This document shows, piece by piece, positions 44,913-57,895 of a stretch of 64,000 bases of DNA. This DNA is from Artocarpus heterophyllus (taxonomy: Eukaryota > Streptophyta > Magnoliopsida > Rosales > Moraceae). The stretch is from contig CM046354.1 in assembly GCA_025403435.1 (NCBI GenBank), forward strand, positions 39,111,041 to 39,175,040, in the 5' to 3' direction. The notes under the pieces are model-generated. The model worked only from the letters and a program-made list of their open reading frames with translations, made no database searches and was not told where the DNA came from. Position 1 is the first letter of the stretch. Each line of letters opens with the position of its first letter. The position numbers and the translations under genes are program-made.

Positions 44913-47072
44913 TGTAACGCCCCAAAATTTATTTAATGTTATTGTAATATAAATGATGAATTAGTGTGCCATAATTAATGTTTCAACATTAATTTGATTA
45001 TTTGGTTGAATTTTAAATTTTAGGTTGTTTTGTTAATTTGATAAATTCAAATGATTTCTTATTGTTTTAAAATAATGTTTTGAATTTCAAAGCACAAAAT
45101 TTTGTAAAATGTTAAAAATATTTCGTTTTACAAAACTGTGGGTGGCATTTGGTTTTCGTACAGCAAAACCGCCCAACGTTTCTCTCTATTTATTTTCTCT
45201 TCCCTTCCTCTCTCTTCACTCTCCCTGATCTCTCTCTCTCTTCCTCACCCGTGACTCCCTCGCTCTCTCGTTCTCTCTCGGTCTTCCTCTTCTCTCTCAA
45301 TTTTCCTCTCAAATTTTTGAATCAAATTCGGGTTTAAGCTTCGGGTTAGCGAGTAGGAAGCTCGGGGACAAGATTTGGCAACCAAAAACGTGGATTTAAA
45401 GCTTCGATTTGAGGTTAGTTTTGAAATTTCTAAACTTTTTCCAAAATTTTCAATTTTATGCATTTTTTAAATTTAAGTTCGTTTGAGCTTAGAAAACCTT
45501 TGATTTGAGTTAAATGAACTTAGAACAACTAGAATCTAAGTTTGGATTGAAGAAAAACGGATTGGATTCAAGATTTTTCATTTTTCCTCATTTTCCCCTA
45601 TTTTTGAATTTTTGAGATTCTTGTGTTTGAATCTTGTTTAAATGAGTTTAAAAGTATTCTAGTATGTTTTTCTATCATCTATGATCGTTTTTCATGCCTA
45701 AGATTTGAAAAAAACAGGTTAAAATCAAGATTTGAATTTTGGGGGATCGAAAACCATGGCTGGAATTTCTTGGTTTTCCCAGTTCGGCAGGCCAGATTCA
45801 AGGGATCGGCAGGCTGGACTGCACTATTCGGCAGGCCGAACCTGGGGAATGTCCGGCCGACCGGACCTGGTTTCTGGCAGGCCGAACTGCATAGTTCGGT
45901 CGGCCGAAGCAGTGAGTCCGGTAGGGCGGCCAGGCATGAGAAATTTTGTGATTTTTCACCCGTTTTCACTCTTTTGAACCCCGATTTAAATTCCAGTCTT
46001 ATAAAATGATTTTATAGGTACAAATGGCATACTAGGACATCATGAAATGATTTAGTAACATAGAATGACTCAAACTAGATATTGATCGACTTAGTGTGTA
46101 TCTAGGATCGTTCGTGGTTCTGCGGAGCTAACGTATAGCGGACCGGGATTACGGTGTGGGGCACCAACACGAGTATCGAGGTAGGACTTCTACCCCATTC
46201 TTTGGTAGCCTAGTCCCAAAATGAGTTGGCTTTGAAAAGGATTTCTATTAAAATGTTTTCAACGGTTGTTTGAAAATGAATTTACCGGTTATATTTTAAT
46301 ATGCCATGAATTGAAATGAACCTAATAATGAACGTAAATGACAACACTCGGTAAATGGGTTTTGAATGATGATGAAAATAAACACATAGGCATGATGCCA
46401 TATCAGAGATCGGGTCGTGTAGCGATCAACCTTGGGGGCAGGTCCCGAAACCCAACTGGGCCACTACGGTGGTGATATTCTTATGGTTTGCCTAGGAAAA
46501 GAAAATGGTATTTCTGGTTGTCCAAGTAAACTGTTTGGGTAAGAACGGTTTTATTTAAAATGTATTTATTTATTAAATGTTTCTTTTAAGTAATTCCTTG
46601 AATAATGAGATTTTCCTTTAAATTAAATAATTTGATAAAATACTATCCTACTGGGCTTTTCGCTCACATTTTCTTTGTTTTAAAGCTCCCCCCCTTCTAG
46701 GTGGTTTCCCATTTAGGTTCGGATAGGATTCAACGGACCAGACTCAAGAGCAGTAGAAGGATTTATTAGATTGTTTGTATAAATTAAACAAGGCATGTAA
46801 TATTTTTAATTTTCTTTGTGCTTGGACTGTAGTTGTATTATTATATTGTCAGTACCATGTGTGTGCACAAGTTATGGGTCTATGGGACCCATACTCGCGG
46901 CTTTCTATTGTTTTATTATTCGTTTAATGAATTCTTTTATAAAATGACTGTTTCGAAACTCTCACATTTTTAATATTTAATTTAGCCCATAAACTCTTAA
47001 TTTTAATTAGATTCTTCTTTTAATTAATTTAAATAATCCACCATGTCACCTCCCGTACTCCAGGGCGTGACA
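44913..47072 (+). mobile_element. Solo LTR F, gypsy (chromovirus)-like
   Basis: 2160 bp, ends TGTAACGCCCC ... GGGCGTGACA (TG...CA with a 10-bp inverted repeat, 9 of 10 matching), flanked by ACTTA (44908-44912, 47073-47077). No PBS, coding domain or polypurine tract inside, so a solo LTR fits best. Long LTRs with TGTAACGCCC-type ends and internal words such as CCTACTGGGC near the 3' end resemble plant Tekay/Del chromovirus LTRs; this assignment is from memory. A CT-rich tract lies at 45170-45300, and a GGCAGGCCGA-type motif array at 45779-45935. Confidence 0.8.
45779..45935 (+). repeat. GGCAGGCCGA motif array in solo LTR F
   Basis: About seven units such as TTCGGCAGGCCAGA, TCGGCAGGCTGGA, TTCGGCAGGCCGAA, TCCGGCCGACCGGA and TTCGGTCGGCCGAA, spaced roughly 20-25 bp apart. 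The same core occurs in the leader of element C and, in reverse complement, in its LTRs. Confidence 0.75.
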
Positions 47073-47525
47073 ACTTATGACCTAAAAAACTATGACCCAC
47101 GTGAGTTCCCTAAGCATGGCTTGGGTCCACATATCAGTGGGCGCTGCAAGACGAGGATGTTGGGCTTAGGCCTTCGGAGAGGCCTTGTATGAAATAAGCC
47201 ATAAAAAATTACAAAATCAATTATGCTAGTTTTATAAACCCCACACAGATTAGAGAATGAGAAAGAGAATGTCAATACTTACATCTCACTTGGTATTGAT
47301 TTCTTATCCAAGTGTGGATAGATAATCTTGCATTTAACTTTACCAATAAAATATAGAGTTTGAGTCTCCCTACATCCAAGTTGAAAAGAAAAAGATTTCC
47401 TATGTAAAATTTAATCAAACGTCCAAATTCATATTTAACTATGTAAAACGATGTTTTTGTAATTATTTGATTTAATCACTATTACTAAGTTTGGTAAAAG
47501 CTGAAAAGAGAATTGGATTGCTTTC

Positions 47526-48441
47526 TAAATAGATAAAGTAACGCTAAAAAAGGAACCAATAGTCCTCAGTTTTTCTTTTCAACCGAGATTGGCAGAGAAA
47601 TGGCCCATGCGAGCATGAACCAAAGGAAAGTGCCAACCCGAAGCGTACAAGTCTCATAGGTCAATATCTGCTCAGTCTTTGCTGGTAGCTTCAATAGGAT
47701 TAGATCTTTTCTTTCTCTCTTTTCCTTCTTTTCTTTTCTTTTTTTGGTTTTTGTGCGTGAATGGGGAAGTCTGGATCAATCCATCGAAAGAAAAACCATT
47801 TTGGTCGAAATGGAAATAGACCAGGTAGTTTCATAGGAAGAAATAAAAAGGTAGGGGCTGCTAAGAACCAAAATTCATTGAAAACGATGGTTTGGTACCG
47901 GTCAAGCAGAAAAAATATGAATAACGACCCGACATGATATTTATTAGATGGAAAGAAACTCTACAAAGAGAGGCCCAAGTTGAATGAAGTTGTCTTTAGT
48001 GAATGGGTTGTCCTAAATGCCCCTTGTTAGCCGTTGCAAGAAGAGGTGAGGGCAGATTGCTTTTCACATTACATTCTTTTAAGGTTTGCGCCGCCCTAAA
48101 CCAGAATCCGTAAAAACCCCAATTTATTTTAGTTGTACGGTTCACATAATAGATTGATATATATCTAGACTTCAACAAACTAAACTGGTTAGGTAAGAAA
48201 GCAAATGTTGAATCAATATAGGTGGTGCAAACTTCTTTTAATAAAAAAGCCTCGCATCAGAATATGGCATGCTAAACGAAATATGAAAACAAATCAAAGT
48301 CTGAACTCCAAATGCTATATAAATTTGACAACATTTCAAGTAAAAGCATATATCTTTCAATTGGGCACATCAACTTTTCATAGGATCAATCCCATACATT
48401 GGGCTTATTCAATCTTGACAAGAAACCATGATTTTCCAGCA
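47526..48441. other. 3' flank of NQR, no gene recognised
   Basis: Contains the 3' UTR of the minus-strand NQR gene at its right end. A possible minus-strand AATAAA lies at 48123-48128. Other frames here show no recognisable domain. Confidence 0.45.
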
Positions 48442-48743
48442 CTAGTTAACTTTGAGCCGTAGAGTAAATGCCTGCAGAGCAAGAAGAACTTCCTTTAACC
48501 TCTCCTTGGATGCTTGGTCAATCAAGTTTCCCTCACCGTCAAACTTTGCCGGTGGCTGGAATGCGTTCAAGAAAAACTCTGGTTTGTTAATGAAGTGAAG
48601 GTCAAGGTAAACTCCGATTTGGCGAAGATGGTATTGCGCTCGTCCGCCACCAAAACTTCCTCCAGCACTTATGATGGCTGCAGATTTATCTGCCCAAACA
48701 TTTGGTGGCCTCGATGCCCAATCTATTGCATTCTTCAGCGGTC
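48442..48743 (-). CDS. NQR: NQR exon 3
   Basis: 302 bp, from GPLKNAIDWASRPPNVWADK to the C-terminus LLALQAFTLRLKVN and TAG 48442-48444. Contains the GGSFGGGRAQYHLR and FFLNAFQPPAKFD family motifs. Confidence 0.96.
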
Positions 48744-51700
48744 CTGGTATGGACGATGAAAGATTAGTTAATTAGCCAAGAGTCCTAAATAACATGACAT
48801 TGGACAATGGAAAATCCAAATCATGACATTTATGTGAAGAACATGTTGCAGGAACTAGATGATGTTATAGATGCTGCAAAATCCAGGAATCAGGTCAAGC
48901 TGTATCCTAGGCAGTGTCTTTTTTACTATAATATCGAATCTGGACTTCAACGACATCGGAGCTCAAACAACAACAATATAGACTTATTATTCTAACAAGT
49001 GCATAACAACGAAAGAAACTAGAAATTTTAGACAAATAAAGTACGGAAGTTCACGAGCTTCTTCATACAGGAGATGAGCATGATAGCATGAAAAATTGCT
49101 CTCTCCCGTTGGGTTGATTCATAATGGAACAATCCCGTTGTGAGGTGTGATGCCATGCACCATTTGATAGTATTATTTAATGCCAAAGCAGAGAGAAAAT
49201 AAAGGGAAAGAGAAGAGTTGCTAGGGTTTCTATTGTAGCTTCATTTGAGAATACAAGCAAAGCAAAAAAAAAGTTTGAACAGACAACAAGTGAAAGGATA
49301 AAATGACTAAACTACCCTTATAAATAAATGAAAATAAATGGAAGTTTAATGCTTCTAACACCACTAACGCCAAGTAGCATTGTTTAAGAAGGGCAAAAAT
49401 GCTTGTCTAATAACTTTAATAAACCCGGCTTGCTAGAAAAGTTATGAAAGAAAGGTGTATTAGATTTTTTAGATTTTTATTTTGTATAATGAACTTAGTT
49501 TTTCCCCTCTAAAAGTGAAAGAAGGGAAGGTGCTTGCCAGCACCAATGAAGCATGACACCACAAGAAACAAAACTACGTGGCCATTGGTGAATGCTCGCT
49601 CTGTTTCCTGTGCGGTCGGGCAGCATAGGTGCCTACCGGTTTGTTGCAGTGTAAAAATGAAGCTTGTGTTCACTTTGAGGTTGGAAAAGAGGCCCATTTA
49701 AAGTGATTTTTCTTCTTTCCAAAGAATTGTTTTTTTGGCTATTTGTTAAGTTGTGGAGCCCAATTAGCGCGTCTATATTCATCGCTGCTTTATGAACTTT
49801 TTTTCAGGGAAATCCACCAATTCTACAGTTTTAAGTTTTACCAAAGGAGTAAACTTTACACACTTTCAGATCGTGTATAACCTTCCTAACCTGTAAAGCA
49901 GTAGTGCCAACTAAACAAGAAAGGAGAGCGATAGGAAATCTCAGAAGAGCAAAAGAGCCCGATTCTAAGGCTTAATAAAATATTCCCAGAAACTATACAT
50001 ATTTCCCATGGATCTTGGCACTTTGTAAAGTCAGTTATACAGATAAAATAATTATAAACATTAATAAATTGGGAAAACTTCTTCCACGTATTGCACTCCA
50101 AGAACAAGTCCAAACCAAAAACAGGATTGTGCAAATTAGAGTCTTCAAAGTTCAAACTAAATTTTCCGATTTGATTAAAAAACATAAAAACTTTTCCCAC
50201 CATGAATAGTTGTGGAAGTTTTCTAATAAAAAAGCCAATCTGCTAATGCTAATCATAATAATCTACTTAACAAAATGATGTAGCGTGAAGGAAGAACAAG
50301 GGGGACTGGTCGACCGGCCTCGCCTAGCTCCAGTCGACAGTTCAGTCAAAGGTGCTGAAGATGAGAAAGTTTCTCTTTGCTCCTGGATTCAAATTTAAAA
50401 AAAGACTTCAATACTTAAATTGTTACCTTTTAGTTGATATCTTTTTGTGGCAAACCTGGAGTTTTTTTTCTGAAATAGATCCTTTTATTCACTGATTTGA
50501 AGAGAGGTACATCTTAGGTTTTATAAGCCTACGATACCCTAATATTAGGAGCAAGAAACGAAAAACTGACATCCTAAAATCTAGGTCCTATCTTTATTTA
50601 AAATTAAAACTGCCAACAAATATCTAAACAATAAAAAAATAAGATTTAATCTCCTAAAAATCTGCATATAGTTAACAATCGGTCTTCTACACTTCCCCTC
50701 AAGCTAGGCTATAGATATTGATCATTCCCAGCTTGGACATCATGTCTTCAAAGATTGATCTAGGCAAGGCCTTGGTTAGAATATCTGCTATCTGCATGCT
50801 TGTAGGTGTATAAGTCAACTTGATGTCTCCGTTATCCACTTTCTCCTTGATGAAGTGACGGTCAATCTCAATATGTTTAGTTAGATCATGATGGACAGGA
50901 TTAGTTGCACTCTTTATGGCTACCTGATTATCACACAGTAGTTCCATCTCCTTCTTAGTTGGAATTCTCAACTCTTCTAATAGTCGCTTTAACCATAAAT
51001 CTTCACATATACCGTGTGCCATTGCCCTTAGTTTAGCCTCTGCACTGCTTCGTGGAACCACTGATTGTTTCTTACTCTTCCATGTGACAAGATTACCCCA
51101 CACATAAGAGCAGTAGCCTGATGTTGATCTTCTGTCTAAGATGGAGCCTGCCCAGTCTGCATCTGAATACACTTCAATACTCCTTTTCGAACCTTTCTAA
51201 AAATACAACCCTTGGCCTGGAGTCTTCTTCAAATATCTAAGGATTTGGTACATGGCTTCCATGTGTTCATCAATAGGTTTGTTCATAAACTGACTGACAA
51301 CACTAACTGGGAATGCAATATCTGGACAACTATGGGAAAGATAAATAAGTTTGCCAACCAATCTTTGATATCTCCCTTCATCAACTGGAGCACTATCCTC
51401 CTTCAACCCGAGTTTAGCATTAGCATCCATGGGTGTGTCTGCGGGTTTGCATCTGAGCATTCCTGTTTCGTCTAGTAAGTCAAGGATGTACTTACATTGG
51501 GACACAGAAATCAATTTCTTTGATCGAGCTACTTCCATCCCGAGAAAATACTTCAGAACACCAAGATCTTTAATTTCAAATTTGTGAGCCAACAGTCCTT
51601 TTAATTTATGCATTTCTTCAAAGTCATCTCCGGTGAGAATAATATCGTCCATATAAACGATCAGAATAGCAACCTTAACCGTAGGAGAATGCTTGAAGAA

Positions 51701-54700
51701 TAGGGTATGATCTGCCTGTCCTTGACTAAAGCTGTGTTTCCTGATTGCCCTTGTGAACCGGTCTAACCACACTCGTGGGGATTGTTTGAGACCGTATAAT
51801 GACTTGCGTAACTTGCACACTTTGTTGGCATTTTCAGTGCTCTTGAATCCGGGGGGAATCTCCATATACACTTCTTATTCCAAGTGTCCATTAAGGAAGG
51901 CGTTTTTTACATCGAGTTGGTGCAATGGCCAATCAAGGTTTGCAGTGAGAGATAAGAGAACTCGAACTGTATTCGACTTTGCCACTGGAGCAAAAGTTTC
52001 TTGGTAGTCAATTCTATTTGTTTGTGTGAATCCTTTAGCCACAAGCCGAGCTTTATATCGCTCAATATTGCCATCTGACTTGTATTTCATGCTGAAGATC
52101 CATTTACACCCTACAACTGCCTTGTCTTCAGGCATCTCCATAATTTCCCACATCTTATTCTTCTTGAGGGAATTTATTTCTTCATTTACTGCATGTCTCC
52201 ATTAAGGTTTCTCCAAGGCTTCATATACGTTGCGTGGAACTTCTTCTCTTGAAAGACTGGTCACAAAAGCTGAGTAATTTGGAGATAACTTCTTGTAGGA
52301 TATGAAGTTGTAGATAGGATGCTTTGTGCAAGACCAAACCCCTTTCCTGACTACAATTGGAATCTCAAGATCACAATTAGTATCCTTATTGCCAGAGTTA
52401 GAGACTGTATTACCTCGTGTAATCTTAGTGATTATCGGGTTCTGGTTAGACTCTTAAGAGTGCTGGAGAAAAGTTGAGGGCTCTACGACCTGGTGCTTTC
52501 GCTTCCTTGAGTAGACAATTAGCTTAGGTGAATGGGCAGATGGAACTGTGGGCTCAGGTGTTTGAGCTAATGAAACCGTGGGCTCAGAAGGTGGAACCGT
52601 GGGTGCCGAAGGTATTTGGACTGATGAAACTGGTGCCGTGGGCCCTGGAATTGAAGGTAATGGTGGTGATACTAGACTCAGTTCCTTTGATGTTGATGGG
52701 GACAATGTTGGAATTGGTGACACTGTTTCCCAAAATTGATCTTGAGCTAGGCCGCCATTCTCCCCCTCAAGATGAGTTTTGGGAAAGAATTGTTGATGCT
52801 CAAAAAATGTAACATCCATGGACACAATTTTTTGGTAAGAGGAATAATATTTGTACCCTTTTGTGTTGCAGAATATCCCAAGAATAAACATGTTAAGGTT
52901 TTAGGATCCAATTTACTTCTGTATTGTGAGTGAATATGAACAAAGGCTGAGCACCCGAATATTTTAGGTGGGATGGTAGAAATAATTCTAATCCTAGATC
53001 GCATTCTGTTAATGAGGTAGGTCGCTGTGAGTACGGCTTCCCCCCAAAAGGATTTGGGAACATTGGATGTAAACATAAGGGATCTAGCTACTTCTAGGAG
53101 GTGTCTATTTTTCCGTTCGGCAATCCCATTTTGTTGTGGTGTGTCTACACATGAGCTATGATGAACAATCCCATTTTCTGATAAATACTCCCCGAGAATA
53201 GAGGGAAAATACTCCTTAGCATTATCAATTCTAAAAACTTGAACTTTTGCTTGGAATTGTGTTTTGATCATGGAGTGAAATTTTTTGAATAGCGTTCCAG
53301 CCTCATATTTTTCCTTTATTAAAAACACCCATGTAGCCCTAGAGTGATCATCAACAAATGAAATAAACCATCTAGACTCGGAGATATTTTTTTATTCTAG
53401 ATGGACCCCAAATATTACTATGTATGACTGAAAAAGGATGTCATGCTTTGCAGGGTTGTGAAGGATAAGAATTTCGACAATGTTTAGATAATTGGCAAAC
53501 TTCAAAATGAAAGGAATCCACATTTTTATTATTGAATAAAGTTGGGAATATACATTTCAGATATCGAAAACTAGGGTGGCCTAGCCTATAGTGCCACAAC
53601 ATTATTTGATCATAAACTAAATTCCTATTGGATTGAGAGACTAACGCAGGAATAGAAGAGCAACTTGCAATGTGAGAATCATCCACTTCCAGTAGGTAGA
53701 GCCCTTCAACCTCTCTAGCATTGCCAATCATCTTCCCCAAACCCGAATCCTGAAATTCACAGTGAGTAGAATAGAAGTTAGTAATACAGTTCATATCCTT
53801 TGTGACTTTACTAATGGACAACAAGTTATATGTCAAATTTGGTACAAATAGCACTTCCTGTAATAATAGGTTCTTTAAAATACTAATTGAACCTTTGCCT
53901 GCCACCGTTGAAACCGAGCCATCTGCTATCCGAACCTTGAATCCCTCTGGGTAGGAATTGAAGGTCTTAAACAATAATTTGTTTCCCGTCATATGATCCG
54001 ATGCTCTTGAATCTAAGATCCACAGGTTTAATTGCTAGGTTTTTACATTTAGGGCACTCAAAAGTTTACCTTTTTGGGTATTGTTCCAGTGCTCATGGCT
54101 GGTTGTTGAGAGGAATTCTGGCCAAACATTTTTTGCAGTAGGTTAAGTTGTTCCTTGCTGAACAAATTCTCTGTAGATGGCTAGTCTTCCCCTACTGCAA
54201 TAAAGCTTCTTCCTTCTCGCTCTCCTCTAGGTTGCTGATCACGATTATGACTGTTTTTTAGGTGTGCAGGCTTACCGAAAATTTTCCAACACGTTTCCTT
54301 AAGATGGCCTGGTTTGCAGCAGTGGTCACACCATGGTCTGGGTTTTCGTCCTTTGCTGTCCGAATTTGAAGCATTTTGAGTGTTCGGTCCTCGGGAGAAA
54401 AGGGTTGATCCTTCCACTGAGGTAGCAGCTGGGTTTTCCCTTAGCATCACTTTCTTCCTGCTTTCCTCTCTTCTAACTTTAGAGAATGCTTCACGGATAG
54501 GTGATAATGGTTTTGTTGCAAGAATTCTTCCTCTAACTTCATCGAGACTTTTGTTGAGGCCTGCTAAGAATGCAAAAATTCGTTCCCGATCGATGATCTT
54601 CCGAGAACGATTGCTGTCCTCAGTGCAGCTCCATTTAATTTCTTCAAACATGTCCATTTGTTGCCAATACTGAGAGAGTTGATTGAAGTATTGCATAACA

Positions 54701-57700
54701 TCCATCTCCCCCTGGTTGAGGTCACGAAGAGTGTTCTTTAATTCAAAGAGTTCGGCTGTATTCTTGCTGTCGGAGTAAGTTTGCTTGGCTGCCTCCCAGC
54801 TTTCCTGTGCTGTGTGGTAGAACAAGAAGGTTTGTCCTATTTCATTTTCCGTTGAATTTATTAGCCAAGACATTACCAGGTTGTTTTCTGCTCTCCATAC
54901 TCAATACTTGGCGTCCTCCTATGGCGGAATCTCCTTCTCAGTTATGAGGTAATCATCTTTGCCTCATCTGGAGATGCACATAATTACCGATTGGGACCAT
55001 TGAAGGTAGTTCCTCCCATTGAGTTTATGACCAGTAACGTGGAGATTTGAGTGATCGATTCCTCCACTGATGTCTGAATTGGCAGGAATAGGGTCAGGAC
55101 TTTCAGTGGCTAGACTAGACCCTTTCTCACCAGTGTTGGACGTCTTTGCCATCGTTGATTACTCCAGAAAGTTCCGCTCTGATACCATGTGGTAAACCTG
55201 AAGTTTTTTTTTTTGAAATAGAACCTTTTATTCACTGATTTGAAGGGAGGTACATCTTAGGTTTTGTAAGCCTACGATACCCTAATATTAGGAGTAGGAA
55301 AAAAAAAACTGATATCGTAAAATCTAGGTCCTATCTTTATTTAAAATTAAAACTGCCAACTAATATCTAAACAATAAAAAAATAAGATTTGATCTCCTAA
55401 AAATCTGCATATAGTTAGCAATCGGTCTTCTACACTTTTAATTCCAAATTTAACATCTTTTTATTTTCAAATTTAAGATTTTTAGTAGTTTACTTTTCTA
55501 TTTCGAATTATAGTTTTCTATATAAAGGCTTAGACTTATATGTTATTTTCAGTTTTGAGTTATTAATAAAATTAAGAGACTTTTCTCTCCTCTTGGCTTG
55601 ATTTTAGTTTTTTTTTTAAATCAACGAATTACTCGCACCATTGTTTTTCAGTATCCTGCAAGAATTAACAGACTACAAGTTTATCCTACACTTTTGTTAT
55701 GTCACAAAATAAGAACAACAATAGTAAAAAATTACAAGAACATAGTACCTTCTATTTTAAGTTTAATAAGAAAGAATTTCATCTATTTTGGACATTATTA
55801 CTTGTATTGAAATATAGACTGATTGACGCTAGATTATAACAATATGATTACCGAAATATCCTTCAAGAAGATTGAAAAAGATAGAAAAAAAATTCCAAAA
55901 TTTTTAAAAGATGTTAGCTATTACATAATTAAAATTGAACCTCATACATAAAACGCGTTGGTATGCAATTGAAAAATTCAAACTAGATAATATACTTTCT
56001 ATTAAACTTCATACACATGGGATATTTATTTAGCTTCTCCTAAATTTAAATAAATTAGTAATCATTGCATTTTTTTAGAAAGCATGGAAAAAAAATTAAA
56101 CATTTTTCTAAAATACTTGTATTATAAAACAATTAAACATTTTTCTAAAATACTTGTATCCACCACTAGACTTTACACCTATAAGAGAGAGCATGCAAGT
56201 TTTGGTTCTCCTTCTAACGAGTATCAAGTGTTGCTTCCTCTATCCCTTTATTTTCTTTTTCTTTTTCTTTTTCTTTTTTTCATTTTGTTTTTATTTCACT
56301 AATCTTCATTTTCTTTCTTTATCCTTTTAATTTCTTTTTCCTTTTGTGTTATTTTTTTAATGTGTCCATATTAAAATAGCTGTTCTAAATAATATTTTAT
56401 AAATGTGACCCTCAAACATATATGTCCTTTTTTCTGTTTATGATATTTTTTTATCAAATATGTTCCTATTTAAACACCTTTTTCGTATTATCTATTATTT
56501 TCTCGTTTATAACTCAAAATTAATATACTCTCTAATTTTTCTCATAAAATATTTTTTCTAAGTGAGGTCTATGTAATTTTTTTTTTTTACTAAACATGAT
56601 ACATCAAAAAAATAAAAAATAAAAAATAAAAATACCTAAACTTTAGAGAAACATTCTTGCATAAAAAAATTAACAAATTGAATGCACAACACGCGCTTTA
56701 AATCTAGAAGCAGAAGTTATGGAAAAAGAAAATGATAAATTACACTGACACCTCCTATGTTTTACCCAAATTACAGAGACATCCTCCGAACCAAAACTAA
56801 TTACGCTAACAACCCTTGGACTAAACTCTGTTAAACTTTTATTTAAAATGCCAAAACACCCCTTTTAATTTCAACCATTGGTCTAAAAATATCAAATATC
56901 AGCCACTGGTCTTTTAAAAAAAAAAAAAAAAAAAAACAAAAAACATGCTTAACCTAAACAAACCAAACAAACCCCTCCCCTCTGCTCCCCTCTTTGGGGT
57001 GCCCAGGACCCCAGCCACCCCCCTTGCACAAGCCCCCGGCACCTCGACCTCAGCCTGCGACCATCGCCCCCCACACGTGCCCCCACCCAACGCCGACCCC
57101 AACTGTTTCCTCCCAGCTAGATGCCGACCCCCTACCTCCCGATGAGACCATCATCGCCGCCATCCTCCCACACCCCCCATCAGCCCCTCTCTTGCAACCC
57201 ACACCCCAGCCGCGACCCGACCCCAACGAGACCCCACACCAGTCAAACATCCCAACCCAACCCAACCCAATGTACACCACTGGAGAAACCACCCCAACCC
57301 TGTTGTTTCCTGCCGTCCCCACACCTATCAGCCCCTCTCCCGTAGCCTAGTCCAGCCACCCCAACCCTGATCCCGACAAGACCCTACCTCGTTGCCCCCT
57401 TCATCGTTGTAGCCACAAAGCAAGAGAGGGGTAGAGGTTTTTTTTTTTTTTTTTTTAGCTTAGATTTGGATTTTTTTTAATCAGATTTCTTTTTATCTAA
57501 AAAAAAATAAGATTTCTTTACTTGGAATAAAGATTTCTTTTCTCAATAATTTTTCATAAGATATAACTTTTTAAAAAATAATTCTTTAAAATATAGATAT
57601 TTTATTTTTCTCAAAATATATCCATTTTTTATTTTTGTTCATAATTTTTAAAGTTTAATAAAAAAACACTCTTTATAATTCAATTATGGTTTTGTTAGAA

Positions 57701-57853
57701 TTAGTTAGCTTTGATTTTGTTGAAATTAATTTGTGTTAGTCTAGTTAAAATTAATTAGTTGCTCATTTTTTAAAGTTAAAAAGTAAAAAAAGTCATTTTT
57801 AAGTGTATAATGCAATGCCATTTCTGTCGCTTTCAATATTCCAAGGTCCTCCC

Positions 57854-57895
<42 letters not shown>

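Larger units (their letters stand above)
44458..47525 (+). repeat. 0.9-kb tandem repeat, unit 3 (interrupted by solo LTR F)
   Basis: Starts TGATGCGGATGATACC and ends near 47525 (TTGGATTGCTTTCTAAAT). It is split at ACTTA|ACTTA by the 2160-bp element at 44913-47072. Without that insert and one target copy it is about 0.9 kb, like units 1 and 2. Confidence 0.85.
50446..55434 (-). mobile_element. Element G: nearly intact Ty1/copia retrotransposon in NQR intron 2
   Basis: LTRs 50446-50691 and 55188-55434 (246 and 247 bp), target duplication CTTTT (50441-50445, 55435-55439), ends TG...CA. 4989 bp, same orientation as NQR. Order from right to left: PBS, gag, protease, integrase, reverse transcriptase, RNase H, polypurine tract GCTTGAGGGGAAG. 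By eye about 15 differences between LTRs. It is the best preserved element in the window, but has several point stops. Confidence 0.96.

Noticed and set aside
45623..46009. Open frame with repeated FGRP/SAE-like residues in solo LTR F
   Set aside because: The pattern comes from the GGCAGGCCGA motif array and is open on both strands; nothing suggests a protein.
44913..47072. Element F as a DNA transposon, because of its 10-bp inverted ends
   Set aside because: The 5-bp target copy, TG...CA ends, length and promoter-like interior fit a solo LTR better; short inverted ends are normal for LTRs.
47580..48060. Possible organelle-derived insertion or tRNA cluster
   Set aside because: I recognise no plastid or mitochondrial gene and no tRNA consensus boxes.
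56994..57350. Long proline-rich frame that looks like a protein gene
   Set aside because: It lies in the C-rich block of a dispersed repeat, is open in several frames at once because of composition, and has no start context or domain.
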